This document shows, piece by piece, positions 28,798 through 36,866 of a stretch of DNA of 64,000 bases (positions within the stretch are counted from its first letter, which is position 1; each line of letters starts with the position of its first letter). Source of the DNA: a bacterium (lineage in GTDB: Bacteria; Bdellovibrionota; UBA1018); the NCBI GenBank assembly GCA_019751945.1, contig JAIEMT010000023.1, forward strand, positions 62,001-126,000, written 5' to 3'. The notes beneath the pieces were generated by a model. That model made no database searches, was not told the origin of the DNA, and saw only the letters and a program-made list of their open reading frames with translations. The position numbers and the translations under genes were made by a program.

Positions 28798-29192
28798 ACC
28801 TGGAGAGCTTTGTTGGTAAGAAAACCGGCACGTACTCTGAAACTCTGAAGCCCGAAGACGTAAAAGCTTTTTGTGAGGCTGTAGGAATTCCTTTCAATCA
28901 AGAGAAGATTCCTCCCACCTATTTGACCACCCTTCGAACCGGGGAGTTCGACCTCTTAAAGGAAATCGGTGTGCCGCTCCCTCAAATCCTGCACGGTGAG
29001 CAGGAATACACCTACGAGAAGGAAATTCGCCCAGGAAGTGCTATTCAGTTTGAAACAGAATTCACCCAGGTCACCAAAAAGGAAGGGAAGAACGGTGTGA
29101 TGTCCTTTTTGATTTTCACCTCGAAGATCTCTTCCAATGGAAGTTTGTCTGCAACATCTAAAACCACCGTAGTAGCGCGAGGAGTCGGCTAA
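28794..29192 (+). CDS. MaoC-like hot-dog protein, N-terminal-type hydratase subunit
   Basis: 132 residues. The pattern fits the FAS1/MaoC N-terminal dehydratase family (FVGKKTGTYSETLKPEDVKAFCEAVG, then PPTYLTTL and LHGEQEYTYEKEIRPGSAIQFETEF). It lacks the D-x-N-P-x-H catalytic motif, which the next protein has. The two overlap as TAATG and probably form a heterodimeric (R)-specific enoyl hydratase or 3-hydroxyacyl dehydratase, as in HadA/HadB pairs. The substrate is not known. Confidence 0.82.
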   Translation: MNLESFVGKKTGTYSETLKPEDVKAFCEAVGIPFNQEKIPPTYLTTLRTGEFDLLKEIGVPLPQILHGEQEYTYEKEIRPGSAIQFETEFTQVTKKEGKNGVMSFLIFTSKISSNGSLSATSKTTVVARGVG

Positions 29193-29584
29193 TGAAGAAA
29201 GGAGATCTCATTACCCCTGTTTCATTTCCACCCATTGCCCTGCCACAGCTCAAAGCTTACGGAAAAGCAGCGCGCGACCCCAATCCCATTCACTGGGACG
29301 AAGCTATTGCAAAAAAAGCCGGTCTCCCGGGATGCATTGCCCACGGTATGTTGATTTCGGCTTTTGTTGCCAACACCGCTGAAAAATACCTTGCTCTAAA
29401 GAAGGGCTGGTCTCTTACGAACTTCAAAACACGCTTTCTAGGGATGACCCTTCTCGGTGACACTGTTTCCGTTCAAGGAAAGGTTTCGAACGTTACTGAC
29501 CAGGAAATTACTTTGGATTTAAAAGCAGTGAATCAAAAAGGCGATCTGCTTGCCACGGGGGAAGCCAAATTCGGAAAAAATTAA
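29192..29584 (+). CDS. MaoC-like (R)-specific hydratase, catalytic subunit
   Basis: 130 residues with the hydratase-2 motif DPNPIHWDEA (Asp29, His34), GCIAHGML and a hot-dog core. It would hydrate trans-2-enoyl-CoA/ACP or dehydrate the (R)-3-hydroxyacyl form. It is translated together with the non-catalytic partner. Its stop overlaps by 4 bases the stop of the convergent permease gene. Confidence 0.87.
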   Translation: MKKGDLITPVSFPPIALPQLKAYGKAARDPNPIHWDEAIAKKAGLPGCIAHGMLISAFVANTAEKYLALKKGWSLTNFKTRFLGMTLLGDTVSVQGKVSNVTDQEITLDLKAVNQKGDLLATGEAKFGKN

Positions 29585-30414
29585 ATCCCGGTTCCGACTC
29601 GACTCTGCGGATCCAAGAGATCTCTGAGTCCGTCTCCCAAATAGTTGAACGCCAGCATACTGATGAAGAGAACCGTGCCTGGAAAAATGATGAGATGGGG
29701 ATAGGCTCTCATAGCACGGAATCCGTCGTTCGCTAGAGTACCCCAACTCGAGAATGGCGGTTGGAGTCCCAGTCCAATGAACGAAAGAAAACTTTCAGCC
29801 ATGATGTTGGTAGGAATCTGAAAAGTCAGAGAGACAATAATGGGTCCCCAAAGATTGGGGAGAATGTGTTTCCAGACCACTGAAAAATCTGTAACCCCCA
29901 TGGCTTTGGCAGACTCCACATAAGCCATTTCTTTGGCCTGAAGAACTTGACCTCGAACCAGTCGCGCTTGAGTGACCCAAGCTGTGAGTCCGAGCGCCAA
30001 CAGAATTCCGGGAGCACCTCGCCCCAATACAATCGTGATCAAAATCGCGAGCAGAATGGAGGGGAAGGTATAAAACAAATCTACCACCCGCATCAGCAAC
30101 TGATCGACCCATCCCCCCTTGTATCCAGCCACAGCGCCAGTCACTGTTCCTAAAGCCAATGCAAAAAGAGAGGTGAGCACTCCAACCGCCAAAGACATTT
30201 GAGCGCCATAAACAATTCGAGAATACACATCGCGACCCAAGGTATCCGTACCCATCCAGTGCTTCCAACTCGGGCCCTGCAACTTATCGGCAATAATCTG
30301 AGTTTCGTAGGAATACGGCGTTACCCAAGGAGCAAAGATGGCCATCAAAGAAATAAATAGGAGGTAGACCAAACAGCAGGCTGCTAGCGGATGCTTCGAG
30401 AAGAGTTTTTTCAC
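29581..30414 (-). CDS. Oligopeptide ABC transporter permease (OppC/DppC type)
   Basis: 277 residues, six predicted membrane helices. The N-terminal periplasmic stretch carries HWMGTDTLGRDVYSRI, the OppC signature, and the cytoplasmic coupling loop AKAMGVTDFSVVWKHILPN. It is the last gene of a long minus-strand operon and pairs with the OppB-type gene upstream (ATGA overlap). ATPase partners are not in the window. Confidence 0.92.
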   Translation of the reverse strand: MKKLFSKHPLAACCLVYLLFISLMAIFAPWVTPYSYETQIIADKLQGPSWKHWMGTDTLGRDVYSRIVYGAQMSLAVGVLTSLFALALGTVTGAVAGYKGGWVDQLLMRVVDLFYTFPSILLAILITIVLGRGAPGILLALGLTAWVTQARLVRGQVLQAKEMAYVESAKAMGVTDFSVVWKHILPNLWGPIIVSLTFQIPTNIMAESFLSFIGLGLQPPFSSWGTLANDGFRAMRAYPHLIIFPGTVLFISMLAFNYLGDGLRDLLDPQSRVGTGI

Positions 30415-31340
30415 GCCCCCTCCTCTAAGACTCGAATTCGTGGATCGATGTAACCATATGCAACGTCGACGAAGAAATTACAGGAAATTAAAATCACGCC
30501 GTAAATCAGCGTCACACCCAGTGCAAGAGGATAGTCCCGATTAATCACTGAAGTAATGAAGTGTTTTCCCATCCCTGGAATTTCAAAAACATATTCCACG
30601 AGAAAGGATCCCGTTACGAGATTGGCCATGATCGGTCCGAGCAATGTCACTACGGGAATAAGCGAATTCTTCAGGGCGTGTTTCATCACAACGGAACCTT
30701 GAGAAAGCCCCTTCGCGCGTGCCGTACGAATATAATCACTCCGTAAGACTTCAATCATGGATGCCCGAATTAGGCGCGCAAGAATCGCCATCGGTCTTAA
30801 GCCCAACGTAATGACTGGAAGAACATAGGACTGAGGCCCTTCCCAAAGCGCTGGGGGGAACCAATGCAACCACATGGAAAAAACTAGAATTAATACGCTC
30901 GCCACTAGGTAGCTCGGCAAGCAAACCCCTGCCACGGCTGCAAACATGGCCGAGAAATCCCAAACCGTATTTTGCTTCCAAGCGGCAAGAGCCCCTAGAG
31001 GGAGCCCCAATGCCACGGCAAAAAGAAGGGCCCAACCTCCCAAAACCAGAGAATTGGGAAGGGCACCAAAAATAATCTCGGATACGGGACGACCTAAGTA
31101 TTGAAAGGATGTTTTTAAATCGCCCTTCGCTGCTCCTGCAAACCAATCTGCAAACTGAACAATCAAAGGTCTGTCGAGACCATATTGCTGATTGATGGAG
31201 GCCTGAATCTCAGGAGTAGTTGCACGTTCAGTATCGAACGGACCGCCGGGCGCAAGCCTCAGCGTAAAAAAGGTGATCACTGCCAAAAAGAAAAGCGTAA
31301 TGAGAGCGCTTCCCAAGCGAGTGGTGAAATAGTGAATCAT
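30411..31340 (-). CDS. Oligopeptide ABC transporter permease (OppB/DppB type)
   Basis: 309 residues with the OppB N-terminus (LGSALITLFFLAVITFFTLRLAPGGPF), six helices and coupling loop TARAKGLSQGSVVMKHALKN. It forms the inner-membrane channel with the OppC-type protein. The start overlaps the stop of the DUF429-like gene. Confidence 0.92.
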   Translation of the reverse strand: MIHYFTTRLGSALITLFFLAVITFFTLRLAPGGPFDTERATTPEIQASINQQYGLDRPLIVQFADWFAGAAKGDLKTSFQYLGRPVSEIIFGALPNSLVLGGWALLFAVALGLPLGALAAWKQNTVWDFSAMFAAVAGVCLPSYLVASVLILVFSMWLHWFPPALWEGPQSYVLPVITLGLRPMAILARLIRASMIEVLRSDYIRTARAKGLSQGSVVMKHALKNSLIPVVTLLGPIMANLVTGSFLVEYVFEIPGMGKHFITSVINRDYPLALGVTLIYGVILISCNFFVDVAYGYIDPRIRVLEEGA

Positions 31341-32188
31341 ACGTTGACGGTCATGGGATAGTGCACCCAGCCTGTTTTTTCCGGAAATCCCCGGGGCGGC
31401 TTAACGCACCTTCCAATGTCAAAGAGTAATCCTGTATAAGCGCAAACAAAAGCGTCAAATGCAGCTAGACTTTGAGACAACCGACGAAGGTCTTTTTCGT
31501 AGATAAATACGCCGTATTCTTTTCCCAACATCTCTAGAATTTCGCTGCGAGCATGGGCACCCTCTTCTAACTTTCTGTAAGAAGAAATCACCCGTTTATG
31601 AAGACTCAATCTCTCGCTTAAAAGTGCGATGGAAAGCTTCGGAGAGACTTCAATCAGATTGGCCTTCTTCAAATGACGTTTTAAAAAATTCATTCTCGCC
31701 GTCAGCGGGGCTTTACTGCCCCCCAACGTCTCATCAATTTCGAATTGAGCATGAGCAGAGATTTTGGACAACACCTGTTGCCGCAGAAATAACTCTACAG
31801 GCCTTTGCGTGTAAGGCGTAATATCCCGGCATCTTTTCTTAGCGCCGCCCTTTCTCTTGCCAGCTTTTTCAAATTCTCGCATCCACTTCACAGCCGGTAC
31901 CGAACAGTGAGTTGGAAGCGGGCAAACACTTCGGGAGCAGGTAATACAAGGGGGCAGTTCCATCGGAACATTCACGGCCAGAACCTTTGCCCCACCCTCG
32001 GAATGTTCTTGGATGACATCCAGAAGTCGTTGGTCATTGGAAGAGTCTTCGTCAAAAATTTTATCGCAGATCTCGAGGAGAAAAGTTTTCTCTTCTCGGG
32101 GGTAGTATTCCAACACCGCTAGAGACGTTTTTTGATTTCGGGCACCCGCTAATTCCAGTCCCAAATACCGATTGGATTTATTTTGCAC
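31337..32188 (-). CDS. DUF429-like protein (predicted RNase H-fold)
   Basis: 283 residues from a GTG overlapping the GHMP-kinase stop. The start YLGLELAGARNQKTSLAVLEY and later VLAVNVPMELPP and the FDAFVCAYTGLLFD helix resemble the DUF429 family of predicted nucleases with an RNase H-like fold. A cysteine cluster (CITCSRSVC and PTHC) may bind zinc and is notable. Function is not established. It sits between nucleotide-salvage genes and peptide-permease genes. Confidence 0.6.
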   Translation of the reverse strand: MQNKSNRYLGLELAGARNQKTSLAVLEYYPREEKTFLLEICDKIFDEDSSNDQRLLDVIQEHSEGGAKVLAVNVPMELPPCITCSRSVCPLPTHCSVPAVKWMREFEKAGKRKGGAKKRCRDITPYTQRPVELFLRQQVLSKISAHAQFEIDETLGGSKAPLTARMNFLKRHLKKANLIEVSPKLSIALLSERLSLHKRVISSYRKLEEGAHARSEILEMLGKEYGVFIYEKDLRRLSQSLAAFDAFVCAYTGLLFDIGRCVKPPRGFPEKTGWVHYPMTVNV

Positions 32189-33254
32189 GCGCTTTTGAAA
32201 CCTTTACGCGAAGCCCATGCCCCACCAGCCGGAAGGGCAACGGTTGAATACCCTGACACTGAGTCATGATTTGGTCTTGAATGGCCTTCATGGTAGCGGC
32301 ATTTCCGCTCGGCACATAAATAAAGAAACAGCCACCCCCACCCGCTCCGCAGATCTTGGCGGCCTGTGCACCAGCCTTCATCGCGATCGAAAAAGCTTGG
32401 TCGATTTCCGGGGTACTAATGCCTTTGGCCAATTCGTGCCGAACGCTCCACTCTTGCGCAATGGCCTGAGCAGCGGCATTCCAATCTCCCCTTTTCAAGG
32501 CAGCGTGGAGATCAAGCGTCGCTCGAGTAATCTGTTCGAACTGACCTCGAACAGGTCCTTGCTTGTCGATGAACGATTTAAATAAAACCCAATTGTTGAT
32601 GCCAGAATTGCGGGACTGACCAGAATAGAAAAGCAAAAGACGTTTCTGAAGTTCTTTTAAAACCTTAGGAGGAAAGCTCTGTCTTTCCGGAACTCCTGGC
32701 AACCAATGTAACGCTTGAAGGCCACCAAACATAGCCCCGTAGTAATCTTGAAGACCTGCCGGAACTTGAATAACGGTGGTCTCAGTATCGCGAACGATTT
32801 CAATGAATCGCTCCCCATCTTTTTTCGGATTAATTTTTCCACGCGACCACGTCGCCAGCGTACCAATCATCGCAATACTCAAGGCAGATGAACCGCCCAG
32901 TCCCGCACCCGCCGGACTCCGCGCTCGGGTCTTCAAAATCACACCCGTCTTTTTTAAACCCTTTTTCTCTTTAGAAAAATAAGTCAGAAGCTTCTGATGC
33001 AGCAAGAGTCCGGGCGGAAGAGAAGCCCCTTCCAATTCATCCCAGGTCAACCGATGTTCGACCTTCTGATCTTCAGAAGCCAAAACGACGTCTCGATCGG
33101 TTTCAATTAACTCGGCTTCTGCAAAAAGATCGATGCCCACATTGATGGTCATCGAATTCTTCAAGAAAAGATAAATCGGCCAGATGTCGACTGTTCCGCC
33201 GGCGAGGTCAATGCGAGTTGGAGCTACGGAGTGAATTCGGCGTTTAGTGCTCAT
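32178..33254 (-). CDS. GHMP-family kinase (heptose-7-phosphate-kinase-like)
   Basis: 358 residues from the ATG at 33254, where the conserved APTRIDLAGGTVDIWP begins; a longer reading from 33305 adds 17 unrelated residues. It has the ATP loop SPAGAGLGGSSALS and the C-terminal KICGAGGGGCFFIY. The N-terminal AGGTVD form is close to HddA-type D-glycero-D-manno-heptose-7-phosphate kinases and related sugar kinases. Other heptose genes are not nearby, so the substrate is uncertain. It overlaps hpt by 11 bases. Confidence 0.83.
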   Translation of the reverse strand: MSTKRRIHSVAPTRIDLAGGTVDIWPIYLFLKNSMTINVGIDLFAEAELIETDRDVVLASEDQKVEHRLTWDELEGASLPPGLLLHQKLLTYFSKEKKGLKKTGVILKTRARSPAGAGLGGSSALSIAMIGTLATWSRGKINPKKDGERFIEIVRDTETTVIQVPAGLQDYYGAMFGGLQALHWLPGVPERQSFPPKVLKELQKRLLLFYSGQSRNSGINNWVLFKSFIDKQGPVRGQFEQITRATLDLHAALKRGDWNAAAQAIAQEWSVRHELAKGISTPEIDQAFSIAMKAGAQAAKICGAGGGGCFFIYVPSGNAATMKAIQDQIMTQCQGIQPLPFRLVGHGLRVKVSKARAK

Positions 33255-33795
33255 GCTCAATGTAGCCAACAAACGGCAGCCCGCGGAACTTTCCCGCATA
33301 GTCAATACCGTAGCCCACTACAAATTCATTTCCGATCTTGAAACCGAGATAGTCGATTTCGACGTTGGTTTTTAAGCTGTCCGGCTTAAACAACGCCGTG
33401 CAGGTCCGAATGCTCGCCGGACGACGAGCTCTCAAAGCATTGAGAATATAGGAAATCGTCAAACCGGAGTCGACGATGTCTTCAAAAATAATCACGTGTT
33501 TGTTTTCCAGCGGCTCGTTCAAATCGAGAGTGACTTTCACTTCACCCGAGGAAACCATTTTATTTCCGTAACTGGACACACCTAAAAATTCGCAAACCAT
33601 CGGCATGTCCAACTGGCGAATGATGTCGGAGAAGAAAACAAAACTTCCCTTCAACACGCAGATGGCAACAATTTCTTTGCCCTGATAGTCGTGATTAATT
33701 TCGTTGGCGAGTTCAGTCACTCGCGACTGAAGCTTCGCTTCGGGAATGAGTTCTTTTGGCGTGCCAATAAACGGTTTATCATCAGACGTAGGCAT
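33244..33795 (-). CDS. hpt: Hypoxanthine (guanine) phosphoribosyltransferase
   Basis: 183 residues. It joins hypoxanthine or guanine to PRPP to recover IMP or GMP. PRPP loop VIIFEDIVDSGLT, ELANEINHDY near the N-terminus, VLKGSFVFFSDI, and the purine-site region DYLGFKIGNEFVVGYGIDYAGKFR are all typical. It overlaps both neighbours in the salvage operon. Confidence 0.96.
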   Translation of the reverse strand: MPTSDDKPFIGTPKELIPEAKLQSRVTELANEINHDYQGKEIVAICVLKGSFVFFSDIIRQLDMPMVCEFLGVSSYGNKMVSSGEVKVTLDLNEPLENKHVIIFEDIVDSGLTISYILNALRARRPASIRTCTALFKPDSLKTNVEIDYLGFKIGNEFVVGYGIDYAGKFRGLPFVGYIEHEH

Positions 33796-34615
33796 TGTTT
33801 AAAATCTCCCCAAAACCACCGCCGCCGGGAACGATGTAATGCTTTTCGTTCAAGCCTTTTTCTTGATCCCAAAAAGTTCCAGGCACGGAATCCAAAATTT
33901 TTGCAGGAGACAAACCCCGATCCAAGCGAATCGCATAAACCACTAAATCGGGATGAGCTCCTAGAACCCTTTTAAGATATTCCGGGGTCACAATGCAATG
34001 CATGGCGATGTATTTCAAGGCTTTCCCATGACTTTTCTTATACATATCGACCGCTTCGCAGAGCGTCGAACCCGTAGCTCCCATAGGATCCGGGAAAAGC
34101 ACAATGGCTCCTTCTGCACTCCCGCCGATTTTGTGGCCCGATACCTGACTGCCCGTTACTTGATGCTGCTCATTCGTCGTTCGGCCGATGCTGATGTGAT
34201 CCTGACGAGTCTTGTGCGGATCCATAAAGTAATTCAACGCCGAAAAGCAAATATGCGAAGGCACGGTTCCCGCACGAGCCAGATTCACCGAAACTACGGG
34301 CACACCGGCATCAATAATGGGACCCTGATAAAATCCTTCAGGATGAAACTCTGCCATTCGCGTTTCAACCGCGGCAGGCTTGGTAGGAAATTCCTGATTC
34401 ACAACGATGTCGAGCATCGAGGAATAGAGCGCAGTGACGAGTTCATTAATCCGAGGTTGAATCGTTTCTTTCGAACAAAGCTGCGCCAAATGGGTCAGCA
34501 AAAAAGGATTCGATAAGATGTGAACATTTTTTCCATACCGATGTTCCATCTCGGAAAGACGGTAAGCGGCCTTAGAAAACTGCGAGTCTTTGTGAGGAAG
34601 GCCTTTCGAGCTCAC
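33782..34615 (-). CDS. Uracil phosphoribosyltransferase-like protein, extended
   Basis: 277 residues, about 70 more than a typical uracil phosphoribosyltransferase. The PRPP-binding DPMGATGST and the C-terminal uracil loop GLNEKHYIVPGGGGFGE support the family, as does AGVPVVSVNLARAG. The flexible region usually containing RDE is replaced by a different, longer segment (ISIGRTTNEQHQVTGSQVSGHKIGG). It starts at a GTG inside the tdk stop (GTGA). It is probably a pyrimidine salvage enzyme; another base as substrate is possible. Confidence 0.78.
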   Translation of the reverse strand: MSSKGLPHKDSQFSKAAYRLSEMEHRYGKNVHILSNPFLLTHLAQLCSKETIQPRINELVTALYSSMLDIVVNQEFPTKPAAVETRMAEFHPEGFYQGPIIDAGVPVVSVNLARAGTVPSHICFSALNYFMDPHKTRQDHISIGRTTNEQHQVTGSQVSGHKIGGSAEGAIVLFPDPMGATGSTLCEAVDMYKKSHGKALKYIAMHCIVTPEYLKRVLGAHPDLVVYAIRLDRGLSPAKILDSVPGTFWDQEKGLNEKHYIVPGGGGFGEILNNAYV

Positions 34616-35223
34616 GCCGTTGCCTCGGGGCTGGGGGCGCGCTTAGGCACACGTGAATCCTGCGGCTCGTGACAAAAGCGACAGCGCGCTTCGTAAAAAT
34701 CCTTGGCTCCGACCAAAACTTTGGGCGCGTCAGCACCGGTAATTCCAGCGATGCGTTGAGAACGAGTTGCCGGGGCGCCACAAACAACGCACACGGCAGA
34801 GAGTTTGGTCACACTTTCAGCCACGGCTAGAAGTTTCGGCATCGGGCCGAAGGGCTGTCCTCGAAAATCCATGTCCAAACCAGAAATAATGACGCGAATA
34901 CCTCGATAAGCGAGCTTTTGAGCGACGTCCACGATGCCTTCATCAAAAAACTGAGCTTCATCGATTCCCACCACGCGAGTGTTGTCATCGACCAATTCTA
35001 AAATCTCGCTCGCTCGCGTTACCGAAATGGACGGATGTTTATTGGAGTCGTGGCTTTGAACGTGCTCAACGCTGTAACGATTATCGATTCCCGGTTTAAA
35101 AACCTGAACCTTCTGACGACCGATTTGTGCTCTCTTAATTCTGCGAACGAGTTCTTCGGTTTTTCCGCTGAACATGCTGCCACAAACCACTTCGATGAAA
35201 CCCGCGAGTGCCTTTTGATACAT
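34612..35223 (-). CDS. tdk: Thymidine kinase (type II)
   Basis: 203 residues from the ATG at 35223, where the family begins (IEVVCGSMFSGKTEELVRRI). It phosphorylates thymidine with ATP. The P-loop GSMFSGKT, the VVGIDEAQFFDEG Walker B region, the ISGLDMDFRGQPFG lasso and two zinc-binding CxxC pairs (CVVC and CRFC) are present. It heads a salvage run of tdk, upp-like and hpt. A perfect hairpin abuts its start codon. Confidence 0.95.
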   Translation of the reverse strand: MYQKALAGFIEVVCGSMFSGKTEELVRRIKRAQIGRQKVQVFKPGIDNRYSVEHVQSHDSNKHPSISVTRASEILELVDDNTRVVGIDEAQFFDEGIVDVAQKLAYRGIRVIISGLDMDFRGQPFGPMPKLLAVAESVTKLSAVCVVCGAPATRSQRIAGITGADAPKVLVGAKDFYEARCRFCHEPQDSRVPKRAPSPEATA

Positions 35224-35245
35224 AGTCTCTGGAGTATCAGAGACT
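35224..35245 (-). promoter_or_regulatory. Perfect 8-bp hairpin abutting the tdk start codon
   Basis: AGTCTCTG (35224-35231) pairs with CAGAGACT (35238-35245) around a 6-base loop. On the coding strand it begins two bases after the stop codon of the lipoprotein gene and ends at the base before the tdk ATG. Its 3' arm contains the only Shine-Dalgarno-like AGAGA. It could limit tdk initiation or mark an RNA-processing site. There is no downstream U-tract on the coding strand. Confidence 0.5.
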
Positions 35246-35246
35246 C

Positions 35247-35708
35247 TTAGTTTTTGGAATACAGGAGGAACTCTGCTTCTTTCGCAAGCAGCGCGAGCTT
35301 GACACCGTCCTGATCGGACCGACATCCTTTCGCAATGTGCTTGTGCTGGCCAATCTCGAGCGTGACGCTGTAAGGCGTGCGGCACTCTGCAACAAGCTCT
35401 TCCGCAGACTTTTGCTGTTTGGCATTGCTAACAAAATCGATGACCTTCTGCGCCCAAATCGTATATCGCGACCGGTCAAGCGATGCCGTCTTTAAAAGCT
35501 GCTTGTCTAAGAAGGATTGCCCCCTCACGTTGTTCGAAAGCGACTCCGCGTGAAAACGATAGAGATTGTGGCCTAGGATATAACTGATGTCGATTCGACT
35601 CTTCTCGGCAATGCTTTCGTCCGTATGAGGAGAGCTTTGCAAACCCGCACAGGAAGCAAGAACCGCGACGAAAGCAGAAATCAAACTCATTTTTATTCGG
35701 CTTGTCAT
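35247..35708 (-). CDS. Small lipoprotein, unknown function
   Basis: 153 residues from the ATG at 35708, which has AGGAG at the right distance; an ATG six bases earlier is too close to it. The lipobox VLASC follows a basic and hydrophobic leader, so it is a predicted lipoprotein with Cys at about residue 20. The mature part is mostly helical and has two further cysteines (AECRTPY and KGCRSD). No family was recognised. It lies 9 bases after the metallopeptidase-like gene. Confidence 0.75.
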   Translation of the reverse strand: MTSRIKMSLISAFVAVLASCAGLQSSPHTDESIAEKSRIDISYILGHNLYRFHAESLSNNVRGQSFLDKQLLKTASLDRSRYTIWAQKVIDFVSNAKQQKSAEELVAECRTPYSVTLEIGQHKHIAKGCRSDQDGVKLALLAKEAEFLLYSKN

Positions 35709-35717
35709 AAGCATCTC

Positions 35718-36842
35718 CTACAATGAATCGCCCGGAACCTTCCAGTCAAAACTGCAATACTCAAACCCGAGCTGAGAAGAGTATTCCGCGGGACAACCCA
35801 AAACTTCGCGAATCAATGGACTCTGTCCAAAAATTTTCTCGATTCTCACCTGCGGACTTGGATGAACGGAATCATCGACGGCGAAGAGACTTTCGTCTTG
35901 TTCACAGAGATCGATCACCGAATTGAGCGCCGACGAAACGGTCTGCTGCGGATCGAATTCGCGCGCGTAGCGCTGCAAGGTTCGACCCATGATATTCACA
36001 GCGACCCAGTCTGCAAAAGTTTCAGAGAGCTGGTCGTTCTCTCCACATTCCTGACGAATTCTCTGAACCCGAATCAAATGCTGATGCATGAAGCAGGCAG
36101 TGAGACGATCGTAAGCAGGAAACGCCAGGTGAATAGTTCTCACTTCGCAGGGATCAATCGAATGAGCAAACTCGTGGGCCATGGTGAAAACCATGTTGAA
36201 CCAACTCTTCGATGTAATGAGGTAAGCCCCGCCCACTCGCAGCCGCATTTTTCCGTCTTTAAACCGTTCGTAAAAAACATCGTTCTTTGTAAAAAGATTG
36301 GGTTCGTCTTCGTAAAGCGATGCCGGTGGCGGAATCTCGAGCTTAATTTTTCGAATTCTTTTTTTAAGCAGCTTCTTTTCCCGTCGATTGAACACGGTTG
36401 CCGGCTGTTCTTCAATAAATCGTTCCATGGCTTGAGCGACGTGCTGAAAAACTCCTTCAATCCGCTTCCGTCGCACCGGCGTATAAATCTGATTGACTAG
36501 TTCGTTATCAATCCTAGAGCTGTCCCACTCGGGGTTTCGTCTCAAAATATCTTCGTAAATGCGAAGCGCCTGAAGCTCTCCCTCGGCATCCCGTTTGACG
36601 TTTCCAGAGGGGTCGTGAACTGGACCATTTCTTCTGCAAATAGCATTGTAGAAGTTCTTACAAACAGAGCCGCTATTGATTACCGCATGGGAAGCAGGTT
36701 CTTCTTTTTTTACAGCAGTTGTAGCACTGGACCAATCCCCTGGAGATGGAGCTTCAGGATGCCTTTGTCCCAGTCGAAAGGCTCCATACAACGCGATCAA
36801 AGTGCTTAGGGCCAGGGCCCAAACCAAGTGATCTCTTCTCAT
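35718..36842 (-). CDS. Membrane-anchored or secreted HExxH metallopeptidase-like protein (M13-like motif)
   Basis: 374 residues with an N-terminal membrane anchor or signal (WALALSTLIALYGAF). HEFAH at 223-227 followed by S-I-D, and a downstream E274-x-x-A-D278, reproduce the zinc ligands of neprilysin-type (M13) gluzincins. The rest of the protein is shorter than, and only weakly like, true M13 enzymes. Several cysteines (CKNFYNAIC, CEVR, CFMH, CGEN, and a C-terminal set) suggest disulphides outside the cytoplasm. The substrate is unknown. Confidence 0.7.
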   Translation of the reverse strand: MRRDHLVWALALSTLIALYGAFRLGQRHPEAPSPGDWSSATTAVKKEEPASHAVINSGSVCKNFYNAICRRNGPVHDPSGNVKRDAEGELQALRIYEDILRRNPEWDSSRIDNELVNQIYTPVRRKRIEGVFQHVAQAMERFIEEQPATVFNRREKKLLKKRIRKIKLEIPPPASLYEDEPNLFTKNDVFYERFKDGKMRLRVGGAYLITSKSWFNMVFTMAHEFAHSIDPCEVRTIHLAFPAYDRLTACFMHQHLIRVQRIRQECGENDQLSETFADWVAVNIMGRTLQRYAREFDPQQTVSSALNSVIDLCEQDESLFAVDDSVHPSPQVRIEKIFGQSPLIREVLGCPAEYSSQLGFEYCSFDWKVPGDSL

Positions 36843-36866
36843 GAACGTGTAGTTTAAATAATAGCA

